From Psychrobacter aestuarii (GTDB taxonomy: Bacteria > Pseudomonadota > Gammaproteobacteria > Pseudomonadales > Moraxellaceae), in NCBI RefSeq assembly GCF_904846035.1, contig NZ_CAJGYT010000001.1, forward strand, positions 2,046,001-2,110,000: a stretch of DNA of 64,000 nucleotides, written 5' to 3'. This document shows, in pieces, positions 36,949-45,235 of the stretch. A program made the translations under genes and the position numbers. Under the pieces are notes generated by a model. That model saw nothing but the letters and a program-made list of their open reading frames with translations. It made no database searches and had not been told where the DNA came from. Positions within the stretch are counted from its first letter, which is position 1. Every line of letters begins with the position of its first letter.

Positions 36949-37393
36949 GGGAGCAGCATTACGCGTTGATGCTGCCGTGCATCCAAGTCGAGTTCCTGTT
37001 GTTATCTTTGCACTGCTTGGGATGCTATGGACGCTCGCACTTCTTGCTGACTTACTGTGGTGGCACTATGCGCTTTTGCTCGCGGTATGTGCCCTCACAG
37101 GCTATCTGACCCAGACGCGCTGGCAGGTTATACACCTGAGTCAGCCGCCTTTGTCTCAAGGGCTGCATACAGGGTGGCAGCTACTGATAGCACAGTCACC
37201 GCGCCCCGCGCTCTGGCAAGCCCAGCTCCTTGGCGCGCGGCATTATGGTTGGGCGGTACACTTAGACTTTATGGTACAAGAACCATATCCCCGCCGCTTG
37301 TCTTTCCTCCTTTATGCCGACCAGTTCTCTGATACCGATTGGTATGCGCTCGGTATTTTGGCGCGCAGTATATCTGCACATACAAACGGATAG
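36932..37393 (+). CDS. YgfX/CptA-like inner-membrane protein
   Basis: ATG 36932 overlaps the end of sdhE by 17 bases, so translation is probably coupled. The 153-residue protein has two membrane helices (VVIFALLGMLWTLALLADLL and YALLLAVCALTGYL, about residues 24-65). A cytoplasmic domain follows with the RWQVIHLSQPPLSQGLHTGWQLLI and RRLSFLLYADQFSDTDWYAL blocks. Topology, size and partner match YgfX (CptA, PF07254), which in E. coli was reported as a toxin interacting with FtsZ and MreB and paired with SdhE. Sequence identity looks low, so the call is mainly by context. Confidence 0.7.
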   Translation: MEKPYRGAALRVDAAVHPSRVPVVIFALLGMLWTLALLADLLWWHYALLLAVCALTGYLTQTRWQVIHLSQPPLSQGLHTGWQLLIAQSPRPALWQAQLLGARHYGWAVHLDFMVQEPYPRRLSFLLYADQFSDTDWYALGILARSISAHTNG

Positions 37394-37427
37394 CTTCGTA
37401 TTCTCCATCTTACTTGTATCTTCGTTT

Positions 37428-37459
37428 ATCGCTTCATGCCTTAATCGCTTTATGCCTTA
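37428..37459. repeat. 16-bp imperfect tandem repeat
   Basis: 37428-37443 and 37444-37459 (ATCGCTTCATGCCTTA and the same with one C-to-T change) stand in tandem after the YgfX-like gene. No function is evident. Confidence 0.7.
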
Positions 37460-37680
37460 AAAGCCCAATACCATGTCTGCCTGTTCTATGGCACATATCC
37501 CGCGAAAGCGCGGCACTTGTGATGATTAACAAAGCGCTACAGCTCATAACAAAACCCTTATTTTAAGTATTGCCTCATCTGCTATGGTAAAGGCAATCAA
37601 AAGCTGAGCGTTATTTCTTGGCGTATTGAGTACGAATAATAAAACAAGTTTTTCATTACATAATAAACAAGGACATCATT

Positions 37681-38391
37681 ATGAGCTTACTGGGCAGTCT
37701 TATCACACAAATCGCACGCAGCGCCGCCGACCCACAAGACGCCGAGCGTCATCCTGTGGGTCAACGTACCACCACTCGCCGTACTGGTGGCTTGGGTGAC
37801 ATCTTAGGCAGTGTCTTGGGTGGCAGTACGCAGCAGCCCCGCACGCAGCCACAAAGCCGCCAAACGCAGCAAGCGGATAATGGCTTTGGCTTAGATGATA
37901 TCTTAGGCGGTCTGGCTGGTGCAGGTGGCGCGCGTCAAGGCGGCACAGGTGGTCTGGGTGATATCTTGGGCAGTGTCCTTGGTAGCCAGCGCAATAAAGG
38001 CGGCTTTGGCGGTAAAGGCATGCTGATTGCGGCGTTGTTGCCATTGGTGCTGGGCTGGATTCAGCGTAATGGTGGTCTGGGCGCGGCATTGTCCAAAATG
38101 ACCAATATGGGTTATGAGCGTCAAGCGCACTCGTGGATGAGCAATCAAGAGCAAAATGACAATATCGACCCTGATGACATCAGCCGTTTGTTTGATGAGC
38201 AAGAGATTCGCCAAGTGGCCGCCCATACAGGCGCAGACACCGCAGAAGTGCGTCAAGGTCTTGCTGAGTTGCTCCCTGAAGTGGTCAATCAGCTTACGCC
38301 AAATGGTACGCTAGACAATGAAGCAGAAGCCAACCAAGAGGTAGACACCATCATCAATCAGCTGTCTGACCGCCTAAAAGTCTTACAGTAA
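37681..38391 (+). CDS. YidB-like DUF937 family protein
   Basis: The protein shows the YidB/DUF937 layout. A Gly-, Leu- and Asp-rich N-terminal half holds repeated GLGDILGSVLG units (about residues 37, 75 and 96), then a hydrophobic GMLIAALLPLVLGWIQRNGGLGAAL segment near 112-137. The C-terminal domain, from SWMSNQEQNDNIDPDDI to LPEVVNQLTPNGTL, matches YidB. The family is widespread and of unknown function. AAGGAC precedes the ATG. It is monocistronic with a terminator. Confidence 0.82.
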   Translation: MSLLGSLITQIARSAADPQDAERHPVGQRTTTRRTGGLGDILGSVLGGSTQQPRTQPQSRQTQQADNGFGLDDILGGLAGAGGARQGGTGGLGDILGSVLGSQRNKGGFGGKGMLIAALLPLVLGWIQRNGGLGAALSKMTNMGYERQAHSWMSNQEQNDNIDPDDISRLFDEQEIRQVAAHTGADTAEVRQGLAELLPEVVNQLTPNGTLDNEAEANQEVDTIINQLSDRLKVLQ

Positions 38392-38449
38392 GCTGTTTTG
38401 TTACTGAGCTATAGCGCATGCACTGCTATCATGCTATGTATATAACCAT

Positions 38450-38482
38450 AAAAAAGGAACGTCGTTTGGCGTTCCTTTTTTT
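38450..38482 (+). terminator. Terminator of the yidB-like gene
   Basis: AAAAAAGGAACG (38450-38461) pairs with CGTTCCTTTTTT (from 38470) around an 8-nt loop, with a T-run. Confidence 0.9.
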
Positions 38483-38562
38483 ATGTGTGTTTATAGCTTT
38501 GGTGTGCGCGTTGTAGGTATGAAATAATCATCCGCATAAGAACCACTCAAAAGGACATCTAG

Positions 38563-40020
38563 ATGCCGTTTAAGCCCATTCCGACACTACTCGCCATCGC
38601 CACCGCACTCATTATTTGGTTTGTGATACCCGTACCTGAGGGCGTCACGCCCAACGCATGGCACATGCTGGCGCTATTCGTTGCCACTATTGTTGCGATT
38701 ATTGGTAAAGCGCTGCCCATTGGTGCGATTGCGATTATCGCGGTGACTTTGGTCGCACTGACAGGCGTGACCAGTGACAGCCCAAGCACGGCCATCAGTG
38801 ATGCGCTATCCAGTTTTTCAAGTCCGCTGATTTGGCTGATTGGTGTGGCGGTGATGATTTCGCGCGGTCTGATTAAGACAGGTTTGGGCAACCGCATTGC
38901 CTATTACTTTATCTCAATTTTTGGTAAAAAAAGCATCGGCGTGGCGTATTCGCTAGCAGCGGCGGAGCTGATGGTCGCGCCGATTACACCCTCAAACACC
39001 GCACGTGGCGGCGGCATCATCCACCCGATTATGAAGTCCATCGCGCAGAGTTTTGACTCCACGCCCGAGGCAGGCACGCAAAATAAAATCGGTCGCTATC
39101 TGGCGATGGTCAACTATCACAGCAATCCAATCACCTCAGGCATGTTCATTACCGCGACCGCACCCAACCCGCTGGTGGTGGATTTGGTCAATAAGGCGAC
39201 GGGCAGCGAGATACAGCTGTCATGGACGACGTGGGCAGTGGCAATGTTCATTCCTGGCATGCTGTGTCTGCTGGTCATGCCTTGGGTGATTTATTTTTTA
39301 TACCCGCCTGAGCTAAAAGCCACGCCCAATGCCAAAACCTTTGCAACAGACAATCTGGAAAAAATGGGTAAAGTCAGTCAAGCTGAAAAAATCATGCTCG
39401 GTGTGTTCGCGCTGATGCTTCTACTGTGGGCGAACATTCCTGCCATGATTTTAGGCGATGCCTTTAGCGTCAATGCCACGACCACCGCCTTTATTGGCTT
39501 GAGCGTATTGATTTTAACAGGGGTGCTCAGCTGGGATGACATTTTAAAAGAAAAGTCGGCGTGGGATACCATCGTCTGGTTTGGCGCGCTGATTATGATG
39601 GCGTCTTACTTGAGCAAGCTTGGGCTGATTGATTGGTTTGCGGGCAGTATTGAAACCATGATTGGTACGACGGGCGTCGGCTGGGTCGGTGCAGTCGTCA
39701 TTTTGACCTTGGTGTATTTGTACATTCATTACTTTTTTGCCAGTACCACCGCGCACATTACCGCGCTGTTTGCCGCGTTCTATGCCGTGGGTCTCAGCCT
39801 TGGTGCGCCGCCGATGCTGTATGCGCTGATTTTGGCGGCGGCAGGTAACATCATGATGACCTTGACCCATTATGCGACGGGCACCGCACCCATCATCTTT
39901 AACTCAGGCTATGTGACCTTGGGTGAGTGGTGGCGCTTGGGGGCGGTGATGAGTGTGGTAAATTTGGTACTGTGGATTGGCGCAGGGCTACTGTGGTGGA
40001 AGCTGCTGGGCTATTACTAA
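38563..40020 (+). CDS. DASS family dicarboxylate/anion:Na+ symporter
   Basis: About 12 membrane helices across 485 residues and the divalent anion:sodium symporter (SLC13/CitT) pattern. The N-terminal block is AWHMLALFVATIVAIIGKALP. The first S-N-T clamp is LMVAPITPSNTARGGGIIHPI and the second region is YFFASTTAHITALFAAFYAV. The C-terminus carries YATGTAPIIFNSGYVTLGEWWRLG. Substrates in the family are C4-dicarboxylates, citrate or 2-oxoglutarate; this one resembles the CitT/SodiT1 side, but the exact substrate is not readable. AAAGGA supports the ATG. It converges on recX with only 46 bases between stops and no visible terminator. Confidence 0.88.
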   Translation: MPFKPIPTLLAIATALIIWFVIPVPEGVTPNAWHMLALFVATIVAIIGKALPIGAIAIIAVTLVALTGVTSDSPSTAISDALSSFSSPLIWLIGVAVMISRGLIKTGLGNRIAYYFISIFGKKSIGVAYSLAAAELMVAPITPSNTARGGGIIHPIMKSIAQSFDSTPEAGTQNKIGRYLAMVNYHSNPITSGMFITATAPNPLVVDLVNKATGSEIQLSWTTWAVAMFIPGMLCLLVMPWVIYFLYPPELKATPNAKTFATDNLEKMGKVSQAEKIMLGVFALMLLLWANIPAMILGDAFSVNATTTAFIGLSVLILTGVLSWDDILKEKSAWDTIVWFGALIMMASYLSKLGLIDWFAGSIETMIGTTGVGWVGAVVILTLVYLYIHYFFASTTAHITALFAAFYAVGLSLGAPPMLYALILAAAGNIMMTLTHYATGTAPIIFNSGYVTLGEWWRLGAVMSVVNLVLWIGAGLLWWKLLGYY

Positions 40021-40066
40021 CTATTAACGGCAAAACGATTGAATGAAATAAACCCAAAATGGCTCG

Positions 40067-41212
40067 TTATTCGCGCTCCTCTAACGTTTGCAAATCGTGG
40101 TTTAAGGCTTGAAAGCAAATGTCCGCCTGAAAGCCGCGATACTGCAAAAAGCGCAGCTGGCGGGCTTTTTCTTTGGGGGTGCTTGGGATAGCGTCGCCGT
40201 ATTTTTTAATGCGCGCCTCGACCGCTAAGCGCAACCAGTCAACGCTTGGTTCGTTGTTCTCACTGTCTTCACGCACGATATCGCTAAAGGCTTCGGACGC
40301 CGCTTGCGCTTCATCAATCAGCGCATCAATATTGGGCGGTATGTCGACCTTGCGCTGATAAAAGCTGCGCTTGATGTGCGTGCGCCCGCGACCTTTGCGG
40401 ATACCTTCACGAATCAGCATCAGCGCGGTGCGATAGTCGCTTTGGTAGCCTTTTTCGGCAAATTCTTCTAATAACTTTTCAGTTTGCTCAGGGTCTTGCT
40501 CTTTATCGAGCAGCTTTTGTTTGAGCTCGGCGCGTCCATACTCACGCCGCGATAGATAATAAAAGGCAAGCCAACGCAAACGGCTTTCAGCTTTTACCGC
40601 GTCGATGTCGGCTTGGCGCTCTTCTGGGCTACGCAAGTAGGCTTTTAAGGCAGCGGGCAGATTGTCGGTATCGTCTGTCTCGCCATTATTGTCCTCGCTA
40701 TCTGCATCAACAGCGGCGCGGGCATCTGCGAGCAGCTGGGCAATGCTGCCATCAGCGATGGACTTGGGCGCTGTTTCGCTTGGGGTGTCAGGGTGATAGG
40801 GCGCGGCGGGATGCCATTTTTTTTTGCGCTTTTTACGCGACTGTATAGGATTTAGTGTGTCGTTGTCATCAGCACTGGTGTGATGGCGGGTGCTAGCATC
40901 ATTATCCGCCATAGCGACAAACGCTGTCGACGCGACAAAGTCTTCTGTATCATCAGTATCCGATTGACCAGTATATGCTTGGCGTTTTTTATTGGGGCTG
41001 TTTTTAGAGTTGTATTTGGTGTTGTTTTTTTTATAAGCCGCTGGTTTTGCTTGTGGCTTTGGAGTTTGGGCAGTATTTGAAGCGGGGGTAATAGCAGATA
41101 CGGCGGCATCGTCACGCGTTGCCGCCGTCTTTTTGGCTTTGGGTTTAGGCTTAGTGCTTGCTGAGTCTGTGTTCGACTCAGCAAGGATTTGCGCCAGTGT
41201 TTTTATTTCCAT
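40067..41212 (-). CDS. recX: Regulatory protein RecX with long N-terminal extension
   Basis: RecX binds RecA filaments and limits recombination. The C-terminal 165 residues are a standard RecX: RWLAFYYLSRREYGRAELKQKLLDK, LIREGIRKGRGRTHIKRSFYQR, and ARQLRFLQYRGFQADICFQAL. The first 200 or so residues are very different. They are Ala/Thr/Lys/Pro-, Asn- and Asp-rich, of low complexity and likely disordered (for example KPKPKAKKTAATRDDAAVSA, then RKKRKKKWHP). E. coli RecX is only 166 residues, so this 381-residue form is more than twice the usual size. It lies 35 bases downstream of recA on the same strand, the normal recA-recX order. Confidence 0.9.
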   Translation of the reverse strand: MEIKTLAQILAESNTDSASTKPKPKAKKTAATRDDAAVSAITPASNTAQTPKPQAKPAAYKKNNTKYNSKNSPNKKRQAYTGQSDTDDTEDFVASTAFVAMADNDASTRHHTSADDNDTLNPIQSRKKRKKKWHPAAPYHPDTPSETAPKSIADGSIAQLLADARAAVDADSEDNNGETDDTDNLPAALKAYLRSPEERQADIDAVKAESRLRWLAFYYLSRREYGRAELKQKLLDKEQDPEQTEKLLEEFAEKGYQSDYRTALMLIREGIRKGRGRTHIKRSFYQRKVDIPPNIDALIDEAQAASEAFSDIVREDSENNEPSVDWLRLAVEARIKKYGDAIPSTPKEKARQLRFLQYRGFQADICFQALNHDLQTLEERE

Positions 41213-41247
41213 AACGGGTTACTTATGCAATCAGACAATCGGCAGCG

Positions 41248-42297
41248 TTATTCGACGACTGCGGCATCATCTTCAGTAGCCGCAGGCTGCGTGCCTTCTT
41301 CTGCGGGCAAGCCCAGTTTTTCGGCGCGGATTTTACGCTCAATCTCTTCGGCAATCTCAGGATTTTCTTTGAGGTACTGCGCTGAGTTGGCTTTACCTTG
41401 ACCGATTTTTTCATCGCCGTAGCTGTACCATGCGCCCGCTTTGTTAATCGCGCCCACTTCAACGCCGAGGTCAATGACTTCTGCCAAGTGGTTGGTGCCT
41501 GAGCCGTAAGTGATTTCAAACTCCGCTTGGCGGAACGGCGGTGCCATTTTGTTTTTGATGACTTTGACGCGGGTTTGGTTACCGATGATTTCATCGCCAT
41601 TTTTGACCGCACCGATACGGCGAATGTCCATACGCACTGAAGCGTAGAACTTAAGCGCATTACCACCTGTGGTGGTCTCTGGGCTGCCGAACATGACGCC
41701 GATTTTCATACGGATTTGGTTAATGAACACCACCATACAGTTTGAGCGTTTGGCGTTACCTGTGATTTTACGCAGCGCTTGGCTCATCAGACGCGCTTGC
41801 AAGCCCATGTGCGAGTCGCCCATTTCGCCTTCAATCTCAGCGCGTGGGGTCAGTGCCGCGACCGAATCGACGACAATCATATCAATCGCGCCTGAGCGTA
41901 CCAACATATCGGTAATCTCGAGCGCCTGCTCGCCGTTGTCAGGCTGTGAGATGAGCAAGTCATCGGTATTGACGCCCAATTTGCGCGCATAGACGGGGTC
42001 AAGTGCGTGCTCGGCATCGATAAAGGCGCAGGTGCCGCCTTGTTTTTGACACTCAGCAATCGCTTGCAAGGTCATGGTGGTTTTACCCGAGCTTTCAGGA
42101 CCGTAAATCTCAACAATACGTCCCTTTGGCAAGCCGCCGATACCAAGCGCAATATCTAGGCTCAATGAGCCTGTCGATACCACATCGACATCCAGTTTGG
42201 CACCGTCATCACCGAGGTGCATGATGGTGTTTTTACCAAATTGTTTTTCAATCTGACCGAGTGCCGCTTTTAGTGCTTTGGCTTTGTTCTCGTCCAT
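41248..42297 (-). CDS. recA: Recombinase RecA
   Basis: RecA coats single-stranded DNA, carries out strand exchange and triggers damage responses. Visible features are Walker A GPESSGKT (66-73), the [19 protein letters not shown]alker B and loop L1 region, [28 protein letters not shown] (L2) and an acidic C-terminus ending [10 protein letters not shown]. The length of 349 is standard. AAGGAGT lies seven to eight bases before ATG 42297. The frame is open to 42396, but that part is leader. A predicted promoter 290 bases upstream implies a long leader. Confidence 0.98.
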   Translation of the reverse strand: MDENKAKALKAALGQIEKQFGKNTIMHLGDDGAKLDVDVVSTGSLSLDIALGIGGLPKGRIVEIYGPESSGKTTMTLQAIAECQKQGGTCAFIDAEHALDPVYARKLGVNTDDLLISQPDNGEQALEITDMLVRSGAIDMIVVDSVAALTPRAEIEGEMGDSHMGLQARLMSQALRKITGNAKRSNCMVVFINQIRMKIGVMFGSPETTTGGNALKFYASVRMDIRRIGAVKNGDEIIGNQTRVKVIKNKMAPPFRQAEFEITYGSGTNHLAEVIDLGVEVGAINKAGAWYSYGDEKIGQGKANSAQYLKENPEIAEEIERKIRAEKLGLPAEEGTQPAATEDDAAVVE

Positions 42298-42588
42298 GGT
42301 GGACTCCTTTATTAAGATGAGATGATGCAATAAACAATCATAATGGGTAAGGCAAAATCTGACGGCGCGCGTGGGCTGACTGCCATAACCGCGCAAACCT
42401 GGTGCGACCGCGCCTATAAACGCTATAAAGTATGCTAAGCCACTATGCGTTGATAGCGCGCTCCAAGGCGGTGTGTACTGGTGCTGATGGTCATCGTGCT
42501 ATGACGCAAACAGCAGCGCAAAAACAATCGACTTGGTTTTGGCTATTTACTATAAAACGAAAAAGTGGCGGTGTGAATCGATGAGATG

Positions 42589-42597
42589 ATTATAACA
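42589..42597 (-). promoter_or_regulatory. Candidate extended -10 promoter of recA
   Basis: On the minus strand this reads TGTTATAAT, a perfect TATAAT with a TGn extension. No good -35 is needed or seen. It predicts a recA leader of about 285 nt. Confidence 0.5.
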
Positions 42598-42635
42598 AAG
42601 TCGAGGGACAATAGGAGGGCTTGGTCGATGCTAGG

Positions 42636-42650
42636 CGACACTAAGTGTCG
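42636..42650. promoter_or_regulatory. 15-nt palindrome upstream of the recA promoter
   Basis: CGACACT (42636-42642), a central A, and AGTGTCG (42644-42650) form a perfect dyad about 40 bases upstream of the predicted -10 on the recA strand. The size and spacing suit a repressor or activator dimer. The sequence is unlike the E. coli LexA box. Confidence 0.45.
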
Positions 42651-42660
42651 TCTCAATGCA

Positions 42661-42699
42661 CTGTCATCAAGACGACAAAAAGTATTAGGACAATGACAG
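42661..42699. repeat. 7-bp inverted repeat upstream of recA
   Basis: CTGTCAT (42661-42667) and ATGACAG (42693-42699) are reverse complements 25 bases apart, next to the palindrome at 42636. Confidence 0.35.
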
Positions 42700-42953
42700 A
42701 AGCTGTGCTAAGTTAAAAGCAGTATCTTGTATGAAAAAGGTGCCGCATTTATGCCAAAAAGCCGCCAAATAGCGCTCGTATTGTGAAACACTTATGACAA
42801 CGACGTCTTTTTTACATAAAAAATACATGAATGATGCAAAAAGTGACCTTAGCTGTAACTCACTGATTTTATTATCAAAAATAATTGTACAAAAAATGAG
42901 CAATTTTACCTAAGCCGTTGTCTTATTAAGGCATATGAGCGCTAAAAAGGCAG

Positions 42954-42974
42954 TTATCCACAGGGTTATCCACA
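42954..42974 (+). promoter_or_regulatory. Tandem pair of perfect DnaA boxes
   Basis: TTATCCACA occurs at 42954-42962 and again at 42966-42974 in the same direction, three bases apart. Both match the consensus DnaA box exactly. An AT-rich tract lies just before them. Two boxes are too few for a typical oriC, but the exact pair is unlikely to be chance. Confidence 0.75.
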
Positions 42975-43213
42975 GCTTATGGGGAAAACTCAGCAAGCCC
43001 TTATACGACCGATGATTGCGCCGATGTTAAGTTATGCCGAGTTGCCATTATCTGATTGTGCCATCTGCGCTGCCGATGGCTTTTTTTGTGCCCAAAGTCT
43101 GTAATCGCTATGTTTCACATGCCATAAGCGTGTGGCGCGTCTAGGGTTATCTTGAGCTACAGCTGTACAGTGTAACGGGTGCAGTTGATGCCTTTGCTAT
43201 GTCACTACCCCAT

Positions 43214-43244
43214 AAAAAAACGCCGCGAACAGCTCGCGGCGTTT
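43214..43244 (-). terminator. Rho-independent terminator of trmB
   Basis: ACGCCGCGA (43220-43228) pairs with TCGCGGCGT (43234-43242). On the minus strand the stem is followed by a T-run (A-run 43214-43220 on the + strand). It lies about 40 bases after the trmB stop. Confidence 0.9.
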
Positions 43245-43280
43245 TGACTACTATTTGTCTTGATAGGTGGGGTGGCGAAT

Positions 43281-44048
43281 TTAGTCTTTGGTATAAATCA
43301 AATCCCAAACACCGTGTCCGCGCTCGATGCCGCGCTTTTCAAATTTGGTCATTGGGCGAAAGTCAGGTCGTGGGGTAAAGTTGCCGCGACCTGCGTGATT
43401 GCTCAAGCCTTCAAAATCGTCCAACACCTCAACCATCCAAAACGCATAATGCTCCCAATCGGTGGCAGTATGGAACCAGCCGCCTGACTTGAGCGCGCGG
43501 GTGACAATCTTCATGCGCTCAGGGCTGACAAAGCGGCGCTTGTGGTGGCGCTTTTTTTGCCATGGGTCAGGGAAGTACAGCTGAATGCGGTCGATGTGGT
43601 TCTCAGGCAGCTGTTGTAGCAGCTTGATGGCATCACCGTTGATGATTTTGACGTTGGTCAGTCCGTGTTGGTCTGCCATGTACGCGCATTTGCCAATACC
43701 TGGCTCGTGCACTTCGATACCAACAAAGTTGCGCGCAGGCTCGGCTTGCGCCATCTCAATAAAAGAGTCGCCAAGACCAAAGCCAATCTCAAGGGTCAAT
43801 GGTGCATCGCTGCCATTTGGGGTGTCAGCGAATAGGGCGCGCAAGTCGGTGATACCGCTCAAGTCGCCATCGCCTGTGCCATTATTGACCAAATAGCGTG
43901 CAAACTCAGGGTGATTGAGCGCGTGCTCGGCTTTTTTGTTCATGTGCGTGCGGCGCTTCATGAACGTATTGACGATGCGCTTGTATGGCGCGTCATCGTT
44001 TACGTCTTGGGCGGTGGGGTCATTATCAAGGGGAGAATGTGAGCTCAT
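43281..44048 (-). CDS. trmB: tRNA (guanine-N7)-methyltransferase TrmB
   Basis: TrmB makes m7G46 in the tRNA variable loop using SAM. It shows the SAM-binding [33 protein letters not shown], and the signature [22 protein letters not shown]. The C-terminal [19 protein letters not shown] holds the conserved T-x-[YF]-E-x-[KR] motif. From ATG 44048 it has 255 residues (E. coli 239), the extra being an Asp-rich N-terminus. The frame is open to a TTG at 44072. Monocistronic. Confidence 0.95.
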   Translation of the reverse strand: MSSHSPLDNDPTAQDVNDDAPYKRIVNTFMKRRTHMNKKAEHALNHPEFARYLVNNGTGDGDLSGITDLRALFADTPNGSDAPLTLEIGFGLGDSFIEMAQAEPARNFVGIEVHEPGIGKCAYMADQHGLTNVKIINGDAIKLLQQLPENHIDRIQLYFPDPWQKKRHHKRRFVSPERMKIVTRALKSGGWFHTATDWEHYAFWMVEVLDDFEGLSNHAGRGNFTPRPDFRPMTKFEKRGIERGHGVWDLIYTKD

Positions 44049-44274
44049 AAGATGGGGTACTTTGTTTGTCAAAAATAAAATATAAAAAACAATACACTAG
44101 GGTAGCAGGCATTATAAGTGAAATCCCTGTCAGTGGAAACGCACAATCAATGCCTGTAGGGTGCCACCGTCACAATAGCACATTGCGCGCGGTACTTGTG
44201 TGCTGACAGCGGTCGCAACGGGTTCAGGCTTGGCTTATAATAAGGCTGGGTTTTGGTATCTGTAGAGCTGGGCT

Positions 44275-45204
44275 ATGTTATTTATCGAGACGGATTCACC
44301 GCCGCCATTTTATCAAGATCAACTGACCGCAAGCAGACGGCAGCAGCTGGACAGATGGTTTATCGGGCATCGCTCGCAGCGGTATTACATGAAGCGCTTT
44401 GAGCAGTTTGATGCGCAAGGGTATCTGTCCCCCAAGTGGCATTGGGCGGCGTTTTTTATGACGCTGCCGTGGCTGTTGTACCGCAAGCGCTATATGGACG
44501 CCATTGTCTATAGCGTGGCAGGCTGGTCGTTTATTCAGTTGAATATCACACTTGTGCTACTGGCGTTTGAGTTCGTGGCGATGTCTTATGTGCCCGAGGC
44601 GTATCAGATGGGCGTGCGCGTCGGTATCGCATTGGTGATTTGGGTGTTTTGGGCAGCGATGGTGGCGCGCTGGACGGACGCGTATTATTACCGTATGGCA
44701 CGGCGCGAGATTGCAGACGCCATCAATGACTACCCGCGCGATATGGCGCAGCAAGAGGCACATCTGCGCCGTGAGGGCGGGGTCAGCACGGTGGGACTGG
44801 GGCTGGGCTTTGGGTTTTTTGCCTTTGTCTTGATGGTCATTTACGGGCAGTTTTTACCCATATTTGCACTCAAAAAAGAGCGTGAGGTCTTGTTCGACGC
44901 CTATAACGTGACCCAAAGCGCGCAAAGCCGCGTGGCGCTCATCTATGAGCAGACAGGGCGCTGCCCGACAAACTTACCACTCGGCACGGATTTGCAAAAA
45001 GTGCGCATGCACATCACCCAAGAGGTGGCAGGGGTCGCGGCGACTGATTGCGCGGTGGTGGCGACCGTGCGCGAGGTGCAGTTTCCCATCCGCTATTTAA
45101 ACGGTAAGACGATGGTGTTTTATCATCAGCCGAGTACGGGCAACTGGCGCTGCATCAGCTCGCTTAATAAAAAACAAACGCCCAAGCGCTGTTTGGCGAA
45201 CTAG
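44275..45204 (+). CDS. DUF2628 membrane protein with C-terminal pilin-like domain
   Basis: The N-terminal half carries the DUF2628 pattern YLSPKWHWAAFFMTLPWLLYRKRYMDAI, then two helices (AGWSFIQLNITLVLLAFEFVA and VGIALVIWVFWAAMVA). A further helix near 170-192 (GLGLGFGFFAFVLMVIYGQFL) leads into about 110 residues that look like a type IV pilin globular domain: QSRVALIYEQTGRCPTNLP, then VREVQFPIRYLNGKTMVFYH and GNWRCISSLNKKQTPKRC. I infer a fusion that displays a pilin-like domain outside the inner membrane. No prepilin peptidase site is obvious. It converges on the Kef-type gene, and its stop codon lies inside the shared terminator. Confidence 0.72.
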   Translation: MLFIETDSPPPFYQDQLTASRRQQLDRWFIGHRSQRYYMKRFEQFDAQGYLSPKWHWAAFFMTLPWLLYRKRYMDAIVYSVAGWSFIQLNITLVLLAFEFVAMSYVPEAYQMGVRVGIALVIWVFWAAMVARWTDAYYYRMARREIADAINDYPRDMAQQEAHLRREGGVSTVGLGLGFGFFAFVLMVIYGQFLPIFALKKEREVLFDAYNVTQSAQSRVALIYEQTGRCPTNLPLGTDLQKVRMHITQEVAGVAATDCAVVATVREVQFPIRYLNGKTMVFYHQPSTGNWRCISSLNKKQTPKRCLAN

Positions 45205-45220
45205 GGCGTTTGTGTATTTT
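45174..45220. terminator. Terminator overlapping the end of the DUF2628 gene
   Basis: ACAAACGCCC (45174-45183) pairs perfectly with GGGCGTTTGT (45204-45213), followed by ATTTTT. The left arm lies inside the coding sequence. It can serve the convergent Kef-type gene only weakly. Confidence 0.8.
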
Positions 45221-45235
45221 TGCGAAACCTAGGCG

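Larger units (their letters stand above)
42298..43280. other. 983-bp non-coding region upstream of recA
   Basis: This is the largest gene-free stretch in the window. From recA outward it holds an implied long leader (42298 to about 42582), an extended -10 (42589-42597), a 15-nt palindrome (42636-42650), a 7-bp inverted repeat (42661-42699), an AT-rich tract (about 42800-42910), two perfect DnaA boxes (42954-42974) and the trmB terminator (43214-43244). The 72-codon minus-strand frame at 42685-42903 lies in the AT-rich tract and looks like chance. Confidence 0.7.

Noticed and set aside
42685..42903. 72-codon minus-strand frame upstream of recA
   Set aside because: It lies in an AT-rich tract, has no ribosome site and no recognisable features.
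42800..42980. Chromosomal origin oriC
   Set aside because: Only two DnaA boxes are present, and dnaA, dnaN or rpmH are not nearby. Kept as a DnaA-site finding instead.
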